Source of the DNA: Lautropia dentalis
Lineage (GTDB): Bacteria; Pseudomonadota; Gammaproteobacteria; Burkholderiales; Burkholderiaceae_E
Direction of reading: 5' to 3'
Length of the DNA stretch: 64,000 bases
NCBI RefSeq assembly: GCF_003892345.1
Contig: NZ_RRUE01000001.1
Span: 1,209,008 to 1,273,007 of the forward strand
A program made the position numbers and the translations under genes. Below, piece by piece: positions 11,848 through 20,016 of the stretch (position 1 is the first letter of the stretch; each line of letters opens with the position of its first letter). The notes under the pieces are model-generated. The model ran no database searches. It saw only the letters and a list, made by a program, of their open reading frames with translations, and was not told the DNA's origin.

Positions 11848-12342
11848 ATGGATTTCATGGCAACCCATTACGGCTGGTGGATTCTTGCCGTGGTACTGGG
11901 TATTGCGGAGCTGTTCATTGGTTCGTTCTACCTGCTGGTCATTGCAGGGGCGATGTTCCTGGCCGGTATTGCCGCCTGGCTGGATCTGTCCATGGCCGTG
12001 CAGCTGCTGGTGGCGGCGGTGGGCAGCGTGCTGGGGGCGCTGCTGGTGCGTCACCTCAAGCCCATTGCGCCGGCCGAAGAGCCGCCCGAGCAGAGCCGTG
12101 ACCTGAATCTGGACATCGGCCAGACCGTGACGGTGGAGGCCTGGGAGCAGAGCGGGCTGGCGCGCATCAGCTACCGCGGCACCATATGGCAGGCCGAGCT
12201 GCTGTCGGGCTACCCGCGCCGCGCCGGCACGCACCGCATTCACGCGATATCCGGCAGCCGGCTGGTACTGATTCCGGTGGAGCTGGCCCGCACCGGCGGC
12301 CATACCCCTGCGCCGGCACCGGCCGCCCACGGCGTGGCCTGA
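11848..12342 (+). CDS. NfeD-family membrane protein
   Basis: The 164-residue protein starts at ATG 11848, preceded by a good Shine-Dalgarno (AAAGGAGGG, about 8 bases upstream). Two or three hydrophobic segments (WWILAVVLGIAELFIGSFYLL, AGAMFLAGIAAWL, AVQLLVAAVGSVLGAL) are followed by the soluble OB-fold NfeD domain with GQTVTVEAW and ARISYRGTIWQAEL. NfeD proteins work with stomatin/SPFH proteins in membrane organisation, and such a gene follows directly. An Ala/Pro-rich tail ends the protein. Confidence 0.88.
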   Translation: MDFMATHYGWWILAVVLGIAELFIGSFYLLVIAGAMFLAGIAAWLDLSMAVQLLVAAVGSVLGALLVRHLKPIAPAEEPPEQSRDLNLDIGQTVTVEAWEQSGLARISYRGTIWQAELLSGYPRRAGTHRIHAISGSRLVLIPVELARTGGHTPAPAPAAHGVA

Positions 12343-12431
12343 GCCCGGTTGGCTTTCATCGCGCTGTTCGGCAAGCCTGCCGGCGCCGTCTTCAGCGCGT
12401 CGTTCACCTCAACTTCAAGGAGCTGTCGTCG

Positions 12432-13361
12432 ATGCCCGTTACCACTACCGTCTCGCTCGCCATTCTGGCCCTGGCCGTCGTCTTTGCCGTCAAGACGCTC
12501 AAGATCGTGCCCCAGCAGCATGCCTGGGTGGTCGAGCGGCTGGGCAAGTTCGACCGCATCCTGATGCCGGGTCTGAACATCATCGTGCCCTTCATCGACC
12601 GGGTTGCCTACAAGCACGAGCTGAAGGAGTTTCCGCTGGATGTGCCCAGTCAGGTCTGCATCACGCGGGACAATACGCAGCTGCAGGTGGACGGGGTACT
12701 CTACTTTCAGGTGACGGACCCGATGCGGGCATCCTATGGGTCGAGCAATTATGTGGATGCAATCACGCAGCTGGCGCAGACGTCGCTACGCTCGGTGATC
12801 GGCCGGATGGAGCTGGACAAGACGTTCGAGGAGCGTGAGGCGATCAACCTGGCGGTGGTGAGTGTGCTGGATGAGGCGGCCACCAACTGGGGGGTGAAGG
12901 TGCTGCGCTACGAGATCAAGGATCTGACGCCGCCGGCGGAGATTCTGCGGGCGATGCAGGCGCAGATCACGGCCGAGCGGGAGAAGCGGGCGGTGATTGC
13001 GGCCTCGGAGGGGCGCCGGCAGGAGCAGATCAATCTGGCGTCGGGTGAGCGGGAGGCGGCCATCCAGCGCTCGGAAGGTGAGCGTCAGGCGGCGATCAAC
13101 CGGGCGCAGGGTGAGGCGGCTTCGATTTCGGCCATTGCGGAGGCGACGGCGCAGGCAATCGAACGGGTGGGCCATGCGGCCAAGCTGCCGGGTGGGGATA
13201 CGGCGGTGAATCTGCGGGTGGCGGAGCAGTACGTTGAGGCGTTCGCGAAGCTGGCCAAGACGAACAACACGATGATCGTGCCGTCCAATCTGGGGGATGT
13301 GTCGGGCCTGATTGCCACGGCGATGAAGACGGTCAAGGTGTCTGGGGAGGAAGGGCGCTGA
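12432..13361 (+). CDS. SPFH/stomatin-family membrane protein (QmcA-like)
   Basis: The 309-residue protein from ATG 12432 has one N-terminal membrane segment (VSLAILALAVVFAVKTL) and the SPFH/Band-7 domain starting at IVPQQHAWVVERLGKFDRIL, with NIIVPFIDRVAYKHELKE. A long Glu/Arg/Ala-rich coiled coil follows (AEREKRAVIAASEGRRQEQI onward). The C-terminal NTMIVPSNLGDVSGLI motif is typical of QmcA/YbbK proteins. It is encoded right behind the NfeD-like gene, the classic stomatin-NfeD pair. Codon use shifts part-way: the second half uses more G-ending codons than the first. A long inverted-repeat element starts 13 bases after the stop. Confidence 0.9.
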   Translation: MPVTTTVSLAILALAVVFAVKTLKIVPQQHAWVVERLGKFDRILMPGLNIIVPFIDRVAYKHELKEFPLDVPSQVCITRDNTQLQVDGVLYFQVTDPMRASYGSSNYVDAITQLAQTSLRSVIGRMELDKTFEEREAINLAVVSVLDEAATNWGVKVLRYEIKDLTPPAEILRAMQAQITAEREKRAVIAASEGRRQEQINLASGEREAAIQRSEGERQAAINRAQGEAASISAIAEATAQAIERVGHAAKLPGGDTAVNLRVAEQYVEAFAKLAKTNNTMIVPSNLGDVSGLIATAMKTVKVSGEEGR

Positions 13362-13373
13362 TCGTTTCTTTTT

Positions 13374-13909
13374 AAGGAAGACGACTCCGTTGTGGCACGC
13401 GCCCCGGACCGGTATGCCCCTGCGGCTCATACGCTCAATCCAGGTTTGTTGCCCACGACCTGCGTCGTGGTCAACAAAGCTGGATGGCTATAAAACTTTG
13501 CAACAACCGGGCTGCGCCCGCCCGTTGCAAAGTTTTCACGCCGACCGCGAAATCGCCGCAGTGACATCCCGCTCCGGGGCGCTTGTCTCAAGGGGGTTGC
13601 AGCTCCATTCCGGGGGAGAAACGCCAGCCGGCACAGACGGCCTTGCCAAGGCTCGCTCAGCACGTGGCCGAAGCCGCGGTATGGCGAGCTTGAGAAACGG
13701 CACGGGGAGCGGGGGGCTCCTGCGGCGATTTCGCGGTACGCGTGAACGACTTTCTGACGGTCGGGCGTCAGCCCGATTGTCGGAAAGTGTTATAGCGCTG
13801 AAGGTTTGTTGACCACGACGCAGGTCGTGGGCAACAAAGCTTCAGTGAGCGTATGAGCCGCAGGAGTCCCCCGCTCCCCGTGCCGCCCCGCTCGAAGCCG
13901 TCTTCCATC
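13374..13909. repeat. Long inverted-repeat element, copy A
   Basis: Left arm 13374-13582 and right arm 13700-13909 are imperfect reverse complements; the ends read AGGAAGACGACTCC and GAAGCCGTCTTCC. Each arm holds two stable hairpins. One is TTTGTTGcCCACGAC-CTGC-GTCGTGGtCAACAAA (13445-13478); the other is at 13494-13534 with stem ACTTTGCAAC/GTTGCAAAGT and an inner CGGGC/GCCCG. Each arm also carries a conserved CGCGAAATCGCCGCA block. A second copy is at 55122-55883. Short open frames across it are only translations of the repeat. Nothing in it resembles a known transposase or integrase. Confidence 0.85.
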
Positions 13910-13958
13910 AAACGATGTCCTGCTCAGCCGTCGTCCCTGGCATGCCGGGAAGCCCCTC

Positions 13959-14411
13959 TCACCGGTTGCCGGTTTTCATCAGACGGGAACGCTCCCGCTG
14001 CCAGTCCTTTTCGCGCTCGGTGGCGCGCTTGTCGAACTGCTTCTTGCCCTTGGCCAGACCCAGCGAGAGCTTCACGCGGCCACGGGTATAGTGCAGGTTC
14101 AGCGGCACCAGCGAATATCCCGAGCGCTCGACCTTGCCGATGAGGCGCGAGATTTCGGCACCATGCAGCAGCAGCTTGCGGGTGCGCGTCACGTCCGGCT
14201 TGACGTGGGTGGACGCAGTAATCAGTGGGGTGATGTGCGCGCCGATGAGGAACAGCTCGGCTCGCCTTACAATCACGTAGGCTTCCTGGATCTGCACGCG
14301 GCCGGCGCGGATGGACTTGACTTCCCAGCCCTCCAGCACAAGCCCGGCCTCGATCCGTTCCTCGATGAAGTAGTTGAACCCGGCTTTCCGGTTTTCTGTA
14401 ATGGTCGACAT
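13959..14411 (-). CDS. smpB: SsrA-binding protein SmpB
   Basis: The 150-residue protein starts at ATG 14411 ([18 protein letters not shown]); a longer open frame upstream is non-conserved. The OB-fold core has [18 protein letters not shown] and [16 protein letters not shown]. The C-terminal tail [20 protein letters not shown] with its basic end is the part that enters the ribosome with tmRNA. SmpB is required for trans-translation rescue of stalled ribosomes. It is divergent from ratA-rnfH, a conserved arrangement in proteobacteria. Confidence 0.96.
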   Translation of the reverse strand: MSTITENRKAGFNYFIEERIEAGLVLEGWEVKSIRAGRVQIQEAYVIVRRAELFLIGAHITPLITASTHVKPDVTRTRKLLLHGAEISRLIGKVERSGYSLVPLNLHYTRGRVKLSLGLAKGKKQFDKRATEREKDWQRERSRLMKTGNR

Positions 14412-14624
14412 GGTCGATATTGTGCCTGTGGAAGGGGCGGCTGTGTCGATGTTGCGACGAGGCAGGACGGCCGGTGACGACACGCCATCTGCACGTTCGG
14501 GTCTGGAGCCCCGGCTCTGCATGATCAGACCCGGAAGCCCGGCCGCCTGTATGATCGGGTCCGGAGGCCCGGCCGCTGGCAGGGGCGGCCTGACCGACAG
14601 CCCTGTAAACCGTTCGAATCCACC

Positions 14625-15074
14625 ATGCCCGTCATTCGCAAGTCTGCCCTGGTGCCATACCCGGCCGAAGCCATGTTCGATCTGGTCGAACGGGTGGAAG
14701 ATTATCCCGATTTTCTGCCCTGGTGTGGAGGGACGCAGCTGCTTTCGCGCACCGACACGGGCATGTCGGCCGCCATCACCATCAACTTCAAGGGTCTGCG
14801 CCAGACCTTCTCCACCGAGAATGTCCACCAGCGTCCCACCAGCATCCAGCTTCGGCTGAAGGACGGTCCATTTTCCCGCCTGCAGGGTGGCTGGACGTTC
14901 AAGCCGCTGGCTGCGGACGCCTGCCGCATCGATCTCGAACTGGACTACGAGGTGGGCGGCGGCCTGATGGCAGCAGTGCTCAACCCGGTGTTCGGCATGA
15001 TTGCCAACTCGCTGGTCGATGCCTTCGTGCAGGAGGCCGAGAAACGCTACGGAGCGACGGGCTTTGGTGGCTGA
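14625..15074 (+). CDS. ratA: RatA/Coq10 START-domain protein
   Basis: The 149-residue protein begins [18 protein letters not shown] and has the START-like fold signatures [17 protein letters not shown] and a C-terminal helix ending [14 protein letters not shown]. In E. coli the family member RatA was described as inhibiting 70S assembly; eukaryotic and proteobacterial relatives (Coq10) bind ubiquinone. Which role applies here cannot be told from sequence. It is divergent from smpB and overlaps rnfH by a few bases. Confidence 0.9.
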   Translation: MPVIRKSALVPYPAEAMFDLVERVEDYPDFLPWCGGTQLLSRTDTGMSAAITINFKGLRQTFSTENVHQRPTSIQLRLKDGPFSRLQGGWTFKPLAADACRIDLELDYEVGGGLMAAVLNPVFGMIANSLVDAFVQEAEKRYGATGFGG

Positions 15075-15564
15075 GCACGAGGTGCCCTCGGGCCTGTCCG
15101 TGGAACTCGTCGTTCAATATCGGGACGAGGGCAGGGCAGATCAATACCATCTGCAGCGCACCCAGCACCGCGTTGCTGCGGGCAGCACGATTCGACAGCT
15201 TCTGCAGCGGGCCACGTTGCAGGGGGTGCCGGGTGTGGCAGATGTGACGGGCGTGGCGGGGCAGGAGGCATCTGCGCGGGAATTTGCCAGTCAGGTTCTG
15301 GACGTGAAAGGGCGGAACGCGCAGGACGGCACGCAGTCCGCTGGCCAGATGGCAGCCACACTCATTGCCGCCATCGAACAGAAACGCCTTGGCCTTTCCC
15401 GCTTCGGCCGCCGCGCCTGGCTGGATGACCCCCTGCATCCCGACGACCGTATCGAGATACTCTGCCCCGTCGTGGCCGACGTGAAAGCTGCCCGCTTCGA
15501 ACGCGTGACCAAGGCCAGGGCGGCCAGAAACCAGCGGCCCGGCAACATGAAGGCCAGGGGATGA
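15067..15564 (+). CDS. rnfH: RnfH-family (UPF0125) beta-grasp protein, enlarged
   Basis: The start is GTG 15067 or TTG 15064, overlapping the ratA stop, giving about 165 residues. The family signatures are the N-terminal strand [12 protein letters not shown], a helix beginning [13 protein letters not shown], and the C-terminal [20 protein letters not shown] with trailing basic residues. Usual RnfH proteins have roughly 85-100 residues. Here about 55 residues are inserted between the helix and the [14 protein letters not shown] segment. The ratA-rnfH pair is a conserved neighbourhood of unclear function. Confidence 0.82.
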   Translation: MAEHEVPSGLSVELVVQYRDEGRADQYHLQRTQHRVAAGSTIRQLLQRATLQGVPGVADVTGVAGQEASAREFASQVLDVKGRNAQDGTQSAGQMAATLIAAIEQKRLGLSRFGRRAWLDDPLHPDDRIEILCPVVADVKAARFERVTKARAARNQRPGNMKARG

Positions 15565-15903
15565 TCTTCCGGCTGCTCATGCCACCCGGCGCTACCCGAC
15601 GCTACCTGACGCTACCTGACGCCACTCGACTGTGAAAGGCCAGGGGGCGGAGGTATCCCCCGACGAATCCATTTCTTCCGCAGGAAGATGTGAGGAGGGG
15701 GATGCCGCAGCCCCCTGGCCGCTCTGCACAATCTGTGTTGTCATCTGACAGGCAGGCTCCCCGCATGGTCTGAACATGATCACAGCATGATTCCCCCTTG
15801 TTTGGCACTGGCGTCCCTATCCGTAGCGTAAATCCACCAAAGCTACACTACATCGCACTGCGCCAAAAATTTTGCTATCATGCCGCTTTGCGGAAAAATA
15901 GCG
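15565..15903. other. guaB upstream region
   Basis: No gene is seen in these roughly 340 bases. Near 15590-15625 a short tandem motif (CGCTACC-CGA / CGCTACCTGA / CGCTACCTGA / CGCCACTCGA) is repeated four times. The part from 15790 to 15890 is AT-richer and likely carries the guaB promoter, but I cannot fix the boxes. Confidence 0.4.
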
Positions 15904-17364
15904 ATGCGGATAGCCAAGAAGGCACTGACATTTGACGACGTTCTGCTCGTCCCCGCTTACTCTGACTTCATCCCGCGCGATGCCTCGCTGCGCTCGCGCC
16001 TGACCCGAAACATCAGTCTCAACATCCCGCTCATCTCCGCGGCGATGGACACCGTGACTGAAAGCCGCATGGCCATCGTCATGGCCCAGCTGGGCGGCAT
16101 CGGCATCATCCACAAGAACCTCAAGCCCGAAGAGCAGGCCGCCGAAGTGCTGGCCGTCAAGCGGTACGAGTCGGGTGTGGTCGGAGACCCCATCACCATC
16201 ACCCCCAGCATGAGTGTGCGCGATGTCATTGCCATCACGCGCAAGCATCACATCTCCGGCCTGCCGGTGGTCGAGCGGGGCAAGGTGGTGGGCATCGTCA
16301 CCAACCGTGACCTGCGCTTCGAGTCCGAGCTGGACCAGCCCGTGCGCAACATCATGACGCCGAAGGAGCGCCTGATCACCGTGCGCGAGGGCGCCAGCCC
16401 CGAAGACGCCCAGAAGCTCATGCACAAGCACCGCCTCGAACGCGTGCTGGTGGTCAACGACGCCTTCGAGCTGCGCGGCCTCATGACCGTCAAGGACATC
16501 CTGAAGGCCGACACCCACCCCGAAGCCTCGAAGGACAGCTCCGGCAAGCTGCGCGTCGGTGCCGCCCTCGGCACCGGCGGCGACAGCCACGAACGGCTGG
16601 AAAAACTGGTGGCCGCCGGGGTGGACGTGGTGGTGGTCGATACCGCCCACGGTCATTCCAAGGGCGTGATCGAGCGCGTGCGCGAAATCAAGCGCCACCA
16701 CCCGGACCTGCAGGTCATTGCCGGCAACATTGCCACCGGCGATGCCGCCCGCATGCTGGTGGATGCCGGCGCCGATGCCGTCAAGGTGGGCATCGGCCCC
16801 GGTTCCATCTGCACCACCCGCATCGTGGCCGGGGTGGGGGTGCCGCAGCTCACCGCCGTGGGCGACGTGGCGGCCGCGCTGCAGGGCACCGACGTGCCGC
16901 TGATTGCCGACGGGGGCATCCGCTACTCCGGCGACGTGGCCAAGGCCATTGCCGCGGGGGCGTCCAGCGTCATGATGGGCTCCATCTTTGCCGGGACGGA
17001 AGAATCACCGGGCGAAATCGTCCTGTACAAGGGCCGCTCGTACAAGTTCTACCGCGGCATGGGGTCGCTGGGCGCCATGCAGCAGGGCGCGGCAGACCGC
17101 TACTTCCAGGATTCCAACGCTGCCGCCGAGAAGATGGTGCCCGAGGGCATCGAAGGCCGCGTGCCCTACAAGGGCGCGGTCAGCGCCATCATCTACCAGC
17201 TCTGCGGGGGCCTGCGCTCCAGCATGGGCTACTGCGGCTGCCCGACCATCGACGCCATGCACCAGCGTGCCCAGTTCGTCGAGATCAGCAGCGCCGGCAT
17301 CCGCGAGTCTCACGTGCACGACGTGCAGATCGTCAAGGAAGCGCCAAACTATCACGTCGAGTGA
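15904..17364 (+). CDS. guaB: Inosine-5'-monophosphate dehydrogenase
   Basis: I take ATG 15904 (486 residues, the family norm); ATG 15880 would add eight residues. The TIM barrel begins [24 protein letters not shown]-domain pair (about residues 95-205) includes [15 protein letters not shown]. The catalytic Cys lies in [17 protein letters not shown]. The flap and Arg region includes [18 protein letters not shown], and [20 protein letters not shown] follows. It oxidises IMP to XMP with NAD+, the committed step to GMP. guaA follows after 120 bases. Confidence 0.97.
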   Translation: MRIAKKALTFDDVLLVPAYSDFIPRDASLRSRLTRNISLNIPLISAAMDTVTESRMAIVMAQLGGIGIIHKNLKPEEQAAEVLAVKRYESGVVGDPITITPSMSVRDVIAITRKHHISGLPVVERGKVVGIVTNRDLRFESELDQPVRNIMTPKERLITVREGASPEDAQKLMHKHRLERVLVVNDAFELRGLMTVKDILKADTHPEASKDSSGKLRVGAALGTGGDSHERLEKLVAAGVDVVVVDTAHGHSKGVIERVREIKRHHPDLQVIAGNIATGDAARMLVDAGADAVKVGIGPGSICTTRIVAGVGVPQLTAVGDVAAALQGTDVPLIADGGIRYSGDVAKAIAAGASSVMMGSIFAGTEESPGEIVLYKGRSYKFYRGMGSLGAMQQGAADRYFQDSNAAAEKMVPEGIEGRVPYKGAVSAIIYQLCGGLRSSMGYCGCPTIDAMHQRAQFVEISSAGIRESHVHDVQIVKEAPNYHVE

Positions 17365-17484
17365 TGCTTAGCCAGAGGCGCCGCCTGATGGTGCCGTCTC
17401 TGGCCAGTCTCTTTTGCTCTCTCCAGTTTCTGTTTCGCGGCGGCCTGTAAGCAGTGCTGTCCGTTGGTCTTTTTCCTCGCCACG

Positions 17485-19107
17485 ATGAATCACCAGAAAA
17501 TCCTCGTCCTGGACTACGGCTCGCAGGTCACCCAGCTCATCGCCCGCCGCATCCGCGAACAGAACGTCTACTGCGAAATTCATCCTGGTGATGTTTCGCC
17601 CGCGTTCATCCGCGAGTTTGGCGCCAGGGGCATCATCCTCTCCGGCAGCCACCTGTCGGCCTACGATGCCGACGCCATTCCAGTGGCGCCCGTGGTGTTC
17701 GAGCTGGGCGTGCCGGTACTGGGCATCTGCTACGGCATGCAGGCCATGGCGCGCCACTTCGGCGGGGAGGTGCAGGGTAGCGACCACCGTGAATTCGGCG
17801 CAGCCACCGTCCGCGCCCGGGGCCACACCCGGCTGCTCGACGGCATTCAGGACCGCCAGAACGACGAAGGCCACGGCCTGCTGGACGTGTGGATGAGCCA
17901 CGGCGACAAGGTCACCCGCCTGCCGGAAGGCTTCAAACTGATGGCCTCCACCGACAGCTGCCCCATTGCCGGCATGGCCGACGAGGAACGTGGCTTCTAC
18001 GCCGTGCAGTTCCACCCGGAAGTCACCCACACCAAACGGGGCGCGGACATCCTGCGCCGCTTTGTGCGGGATCTGGCCGGCTGCAGCGGCGACTGGGCCA
18101 TGCCCGGCTTCATCGAGGAGCAGGTCGAGGCCATCCGCAAACAGGTGGGTGATAAGCACGTCATCCTCGGCCTGTCGGGCGGCGTCGATTCGTCCGTGGC
18201 CGCGGCGCTGCTGCACAAGGCCATCGGCAAACAGCTCACCTGCGTGTTCGTGGACCACGGCCTGCTGCGCCTGGGCGAGGCCGAACAGGTGATGGAAACC
18301 TTTGCCCGTCATCTGGGCGTCAACGTCATTCACGTGGACGCCACGCAGGACTTCATGGGCAAACTGGCCGGCGTGACCGACCCGGAAGCCAAGCGCAAGA
18401 TCATCGGCAAGGAGTTCGTCGAGGTATTCCAGCGCGAAGCCGGCAAAATCGAAAACGCCCGCTGGCTGGCCCAGGGCACCATCTACCCGGACGTGATCGA
18501 ATCTGCCGGCGCCAAGACGGGCAAGGCCAAGACCATCAAGTCGCACCACAACGTGGGTGGCCTGCCCGAAACGCTCAACCTCAAGCTGCTGGAGCCGCTG
18601 CGCGACCTGTTCAAGGACGAAGTGCGCAAGCTGGGCATTGCCCTGGGCCTGCCGCACGACATGGTGTACCGGCACCCCTTCCCGGGGCCGGGGCTGGGCG
18701 TGCGGATTCTGGGCGAGGTGAAGCAGGAGTTTGCCGACCTGCTGCGCCGGGCGGACCATATTTTCACGTCCGAGCTGCGCAACACGCGGGCGTCCGTGCA
18801 GGATGTGGCAGCCGGGCTGGCCACGCAGGAGCAGGTGGGCAACACGTGGTACGAGCTGACTTCGCAGGCGTTTGCCGTGTTTCTGCCAGTGAAGTCGGTG
18901 GGCGTGATGGGCGACGGGCGGACCTATGAGTACGTGGTGGCCCTGCGCGCCGTACAGACGCAGGATTTCATGACGGCACACTGGGCGCACCTGCCCCACG
19001 AGCTGCTGGGGCGGTTGTCGAACCGGATCATCAACGAGGTGAGGGGGGTGAACCGGGTGGTTTATGACATTTCGGGGAAGCCGCCGGCTACTATTGAGTG
19101 GGAGTGA
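17485..19107 (+). CDS. guaA: GMP synthase (glutamine-hydrolysing)
   Basis: The 540-residue protein starts at ATG 17485 ([18 protein letters not shown]). It has a class I glutamine amidotransferase domain with the nucleophile Cys in [11 protein letters not shown] and the His/Glu pair in [11 protein letters not shown]. The ATP-pyrophosphatase domain follows with the P-loop [16 protein letters not shown], and the dimerisation domain ends in [14 protein letters not shown]. It aminates XMP to GMP. The 3' end of guaA is a well-known integration site for genomic islands, and the base composition drops directly after its stop, where an accessory region begins. Confidence 0.97.
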   Translation: MNHQKILVLDYGSQVTQLIARRIREQNVYCEIHPGDVSPAFIREFGARGIILSGSHLSAYDADAIPVAPVVFELGVPVLGICYGMQAMARHFGGEVQGSDHREFGAATVRARGHTRLLDGIQDRQNDEGHGLLDVWMSHGDKVTRLPEGFKLMASTDSCPIAGMADEERGFYAVQFHPEVTHTKRGADILRRFVRDLAGCSGDWAMPGFIEEQVEAIRKQVGDKHVILGLSGGVDSSVAAALLHKAIGKQLTCVFVDHGLLRLGEAEQVMETFARHLGVNVIHVDATQDFMGKLAGVTDPEAKRKIIGKEFVEVFQREAGKIENARWLAQGTIYPDVIESAGAKTGKAKTIKSHHNVGGLPETLNLKLLEPLRDLFKDEVRKLGIALGLPHDMVYRHPFPGPGLGVRILGEVKQEFADLLRRADHIFTSELRNTRASVQDVAAGLATQEQVGNTWYELTSQAFAVFLPVKSVGVMGDGRTYEYVVALRAVQTQDFMTAHWAHLPHELLGRLSNRIINEVRGVNRVVYDISGKPPATIEWE

Positions 19108-19197
19108 GTTTTACATGCCGTTGTAGTTTTTTCAGAAAACTATCGCTTCGGCACGCGACGATGTGGTAACGCTGAGCGAACTCTTTTAAGGGAAAGC

Positions 19198-20016
19198 ATG
19201 ACCAAAAGGACAAGCGTATTTGACGTTTTCGAGAAGTGCGTCCAAGCAGTTCAGCTTGGAGAGCTGATCGAATCCGTCTCAGCGAAGGACAAGGAATTCC
19301 ACTTTCAGAACTGGTTTCAAAAGCGCCTTCAGAGCTTATCCATGCATTTCGAAGGGTCGGGCCGTAACACCTATCCCGACTTTTGCTTAGTCGAGCATAC
19401 CGAAGGCTACGAAATTAAAGGGCTTGCGTGGCCGGGGCGGGAGCGGGACTACGACTCGAATAGCCAAGTGCCGACAGGCTATCACAATGGTCGTCAAATC
19501 TTTTACGTATTTGGGCGCTATCCAGCGGATCTGTCTGGCTACGCAGATCAGGATAGCGGTCGCAAACAATACCCTGTCGTTGACCTTGTTGTGTGCCACG
19601 GTGATTTTTTGAACGCTGATTATAACTATATCCACAAGAACAAGAGCGTGAAGGGCTTTGGCACATATGGCGATATAATGATTCGCGATCGGAAGATGTA
19701 TGTTGCGCCAACCCCCTTCGCACTGACTGAGGGGACAATGGGCCTGATGACACTGATTTTGCCAGAATACTTCGGTACCGATGATCGCTATCAAGTAGTC
19801 GGAAATCTTACCCGCGTCGAAGCTGAGACACTGGTGGTTGGCTATAATTTTGACTTGCGTACTAATGAGCTAAGGGCAAAACGTGTTCTCAATCCCAAAG
19901 CAGGCACACAACACCGATTCATCGCTTATCGACTAAAAGGGCAAGCTAGTAAGCCCGTCTTAATGGCCGCTAATCCCGTGCAGGCCGACGAGAGCAACCT
20001 GATGAGTGAAGAATGA
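19198..20016 (+). CDS. Predicted PD-(D/E)xK restriction endonuclease-like protein
   Basis: The 272-residue protein has no close family I can name. The nuclease core is visible: QNWFQKRL, then YPDF (Asp61) and YEIKG (Glu72, Lys74), i.e. the PD-(D/E)xK arrangement of restriction enzymes. YPVVDLVVCHGDFLNADYNY could be the following core strand. The stop overlaps the start of the methyltransferase gene by 4 bases (ATGA), so the two are translationally coupled, as in many type II restriction-modification pairs. Base composition is much less GC-rich than in guaA, suggesting horizontal transfer. The assignment as the restriction partner is inference. Confidence 0.72.
   Translation: MTKRTSVFDVFEKCVQAVQLGELIESVSAKDKEFHFQNWFQKRLQSLSMHFEGSGRNTYPDFCLVEHTEGYEIKGLAWPGRERDYDSNSQVPTGYHNGRQIFYVFGRYPADLSGYADQDSGRKQYPVVDLVVCHGDFLNADYNYIHKNKSVKGFGTYGDIMIRDRKMYVAPTPFALTEGTMGLMTLILPEYFGTDDRYQVVGNLTRVEAETLVVGYNFDLRTNELRAKRVLNPKAGTQHRFIAYRLKGQASKPVLMAANPVQADESNLMSEE

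Noticed and set aside
19108-19197. AGTTTTTTCAGAAAACT as guaA terminator or att site
   Set aside because: The stem is short and AT-only, and I found no second copy of the guaA 3' end in the accessory region, so neither call is supported.
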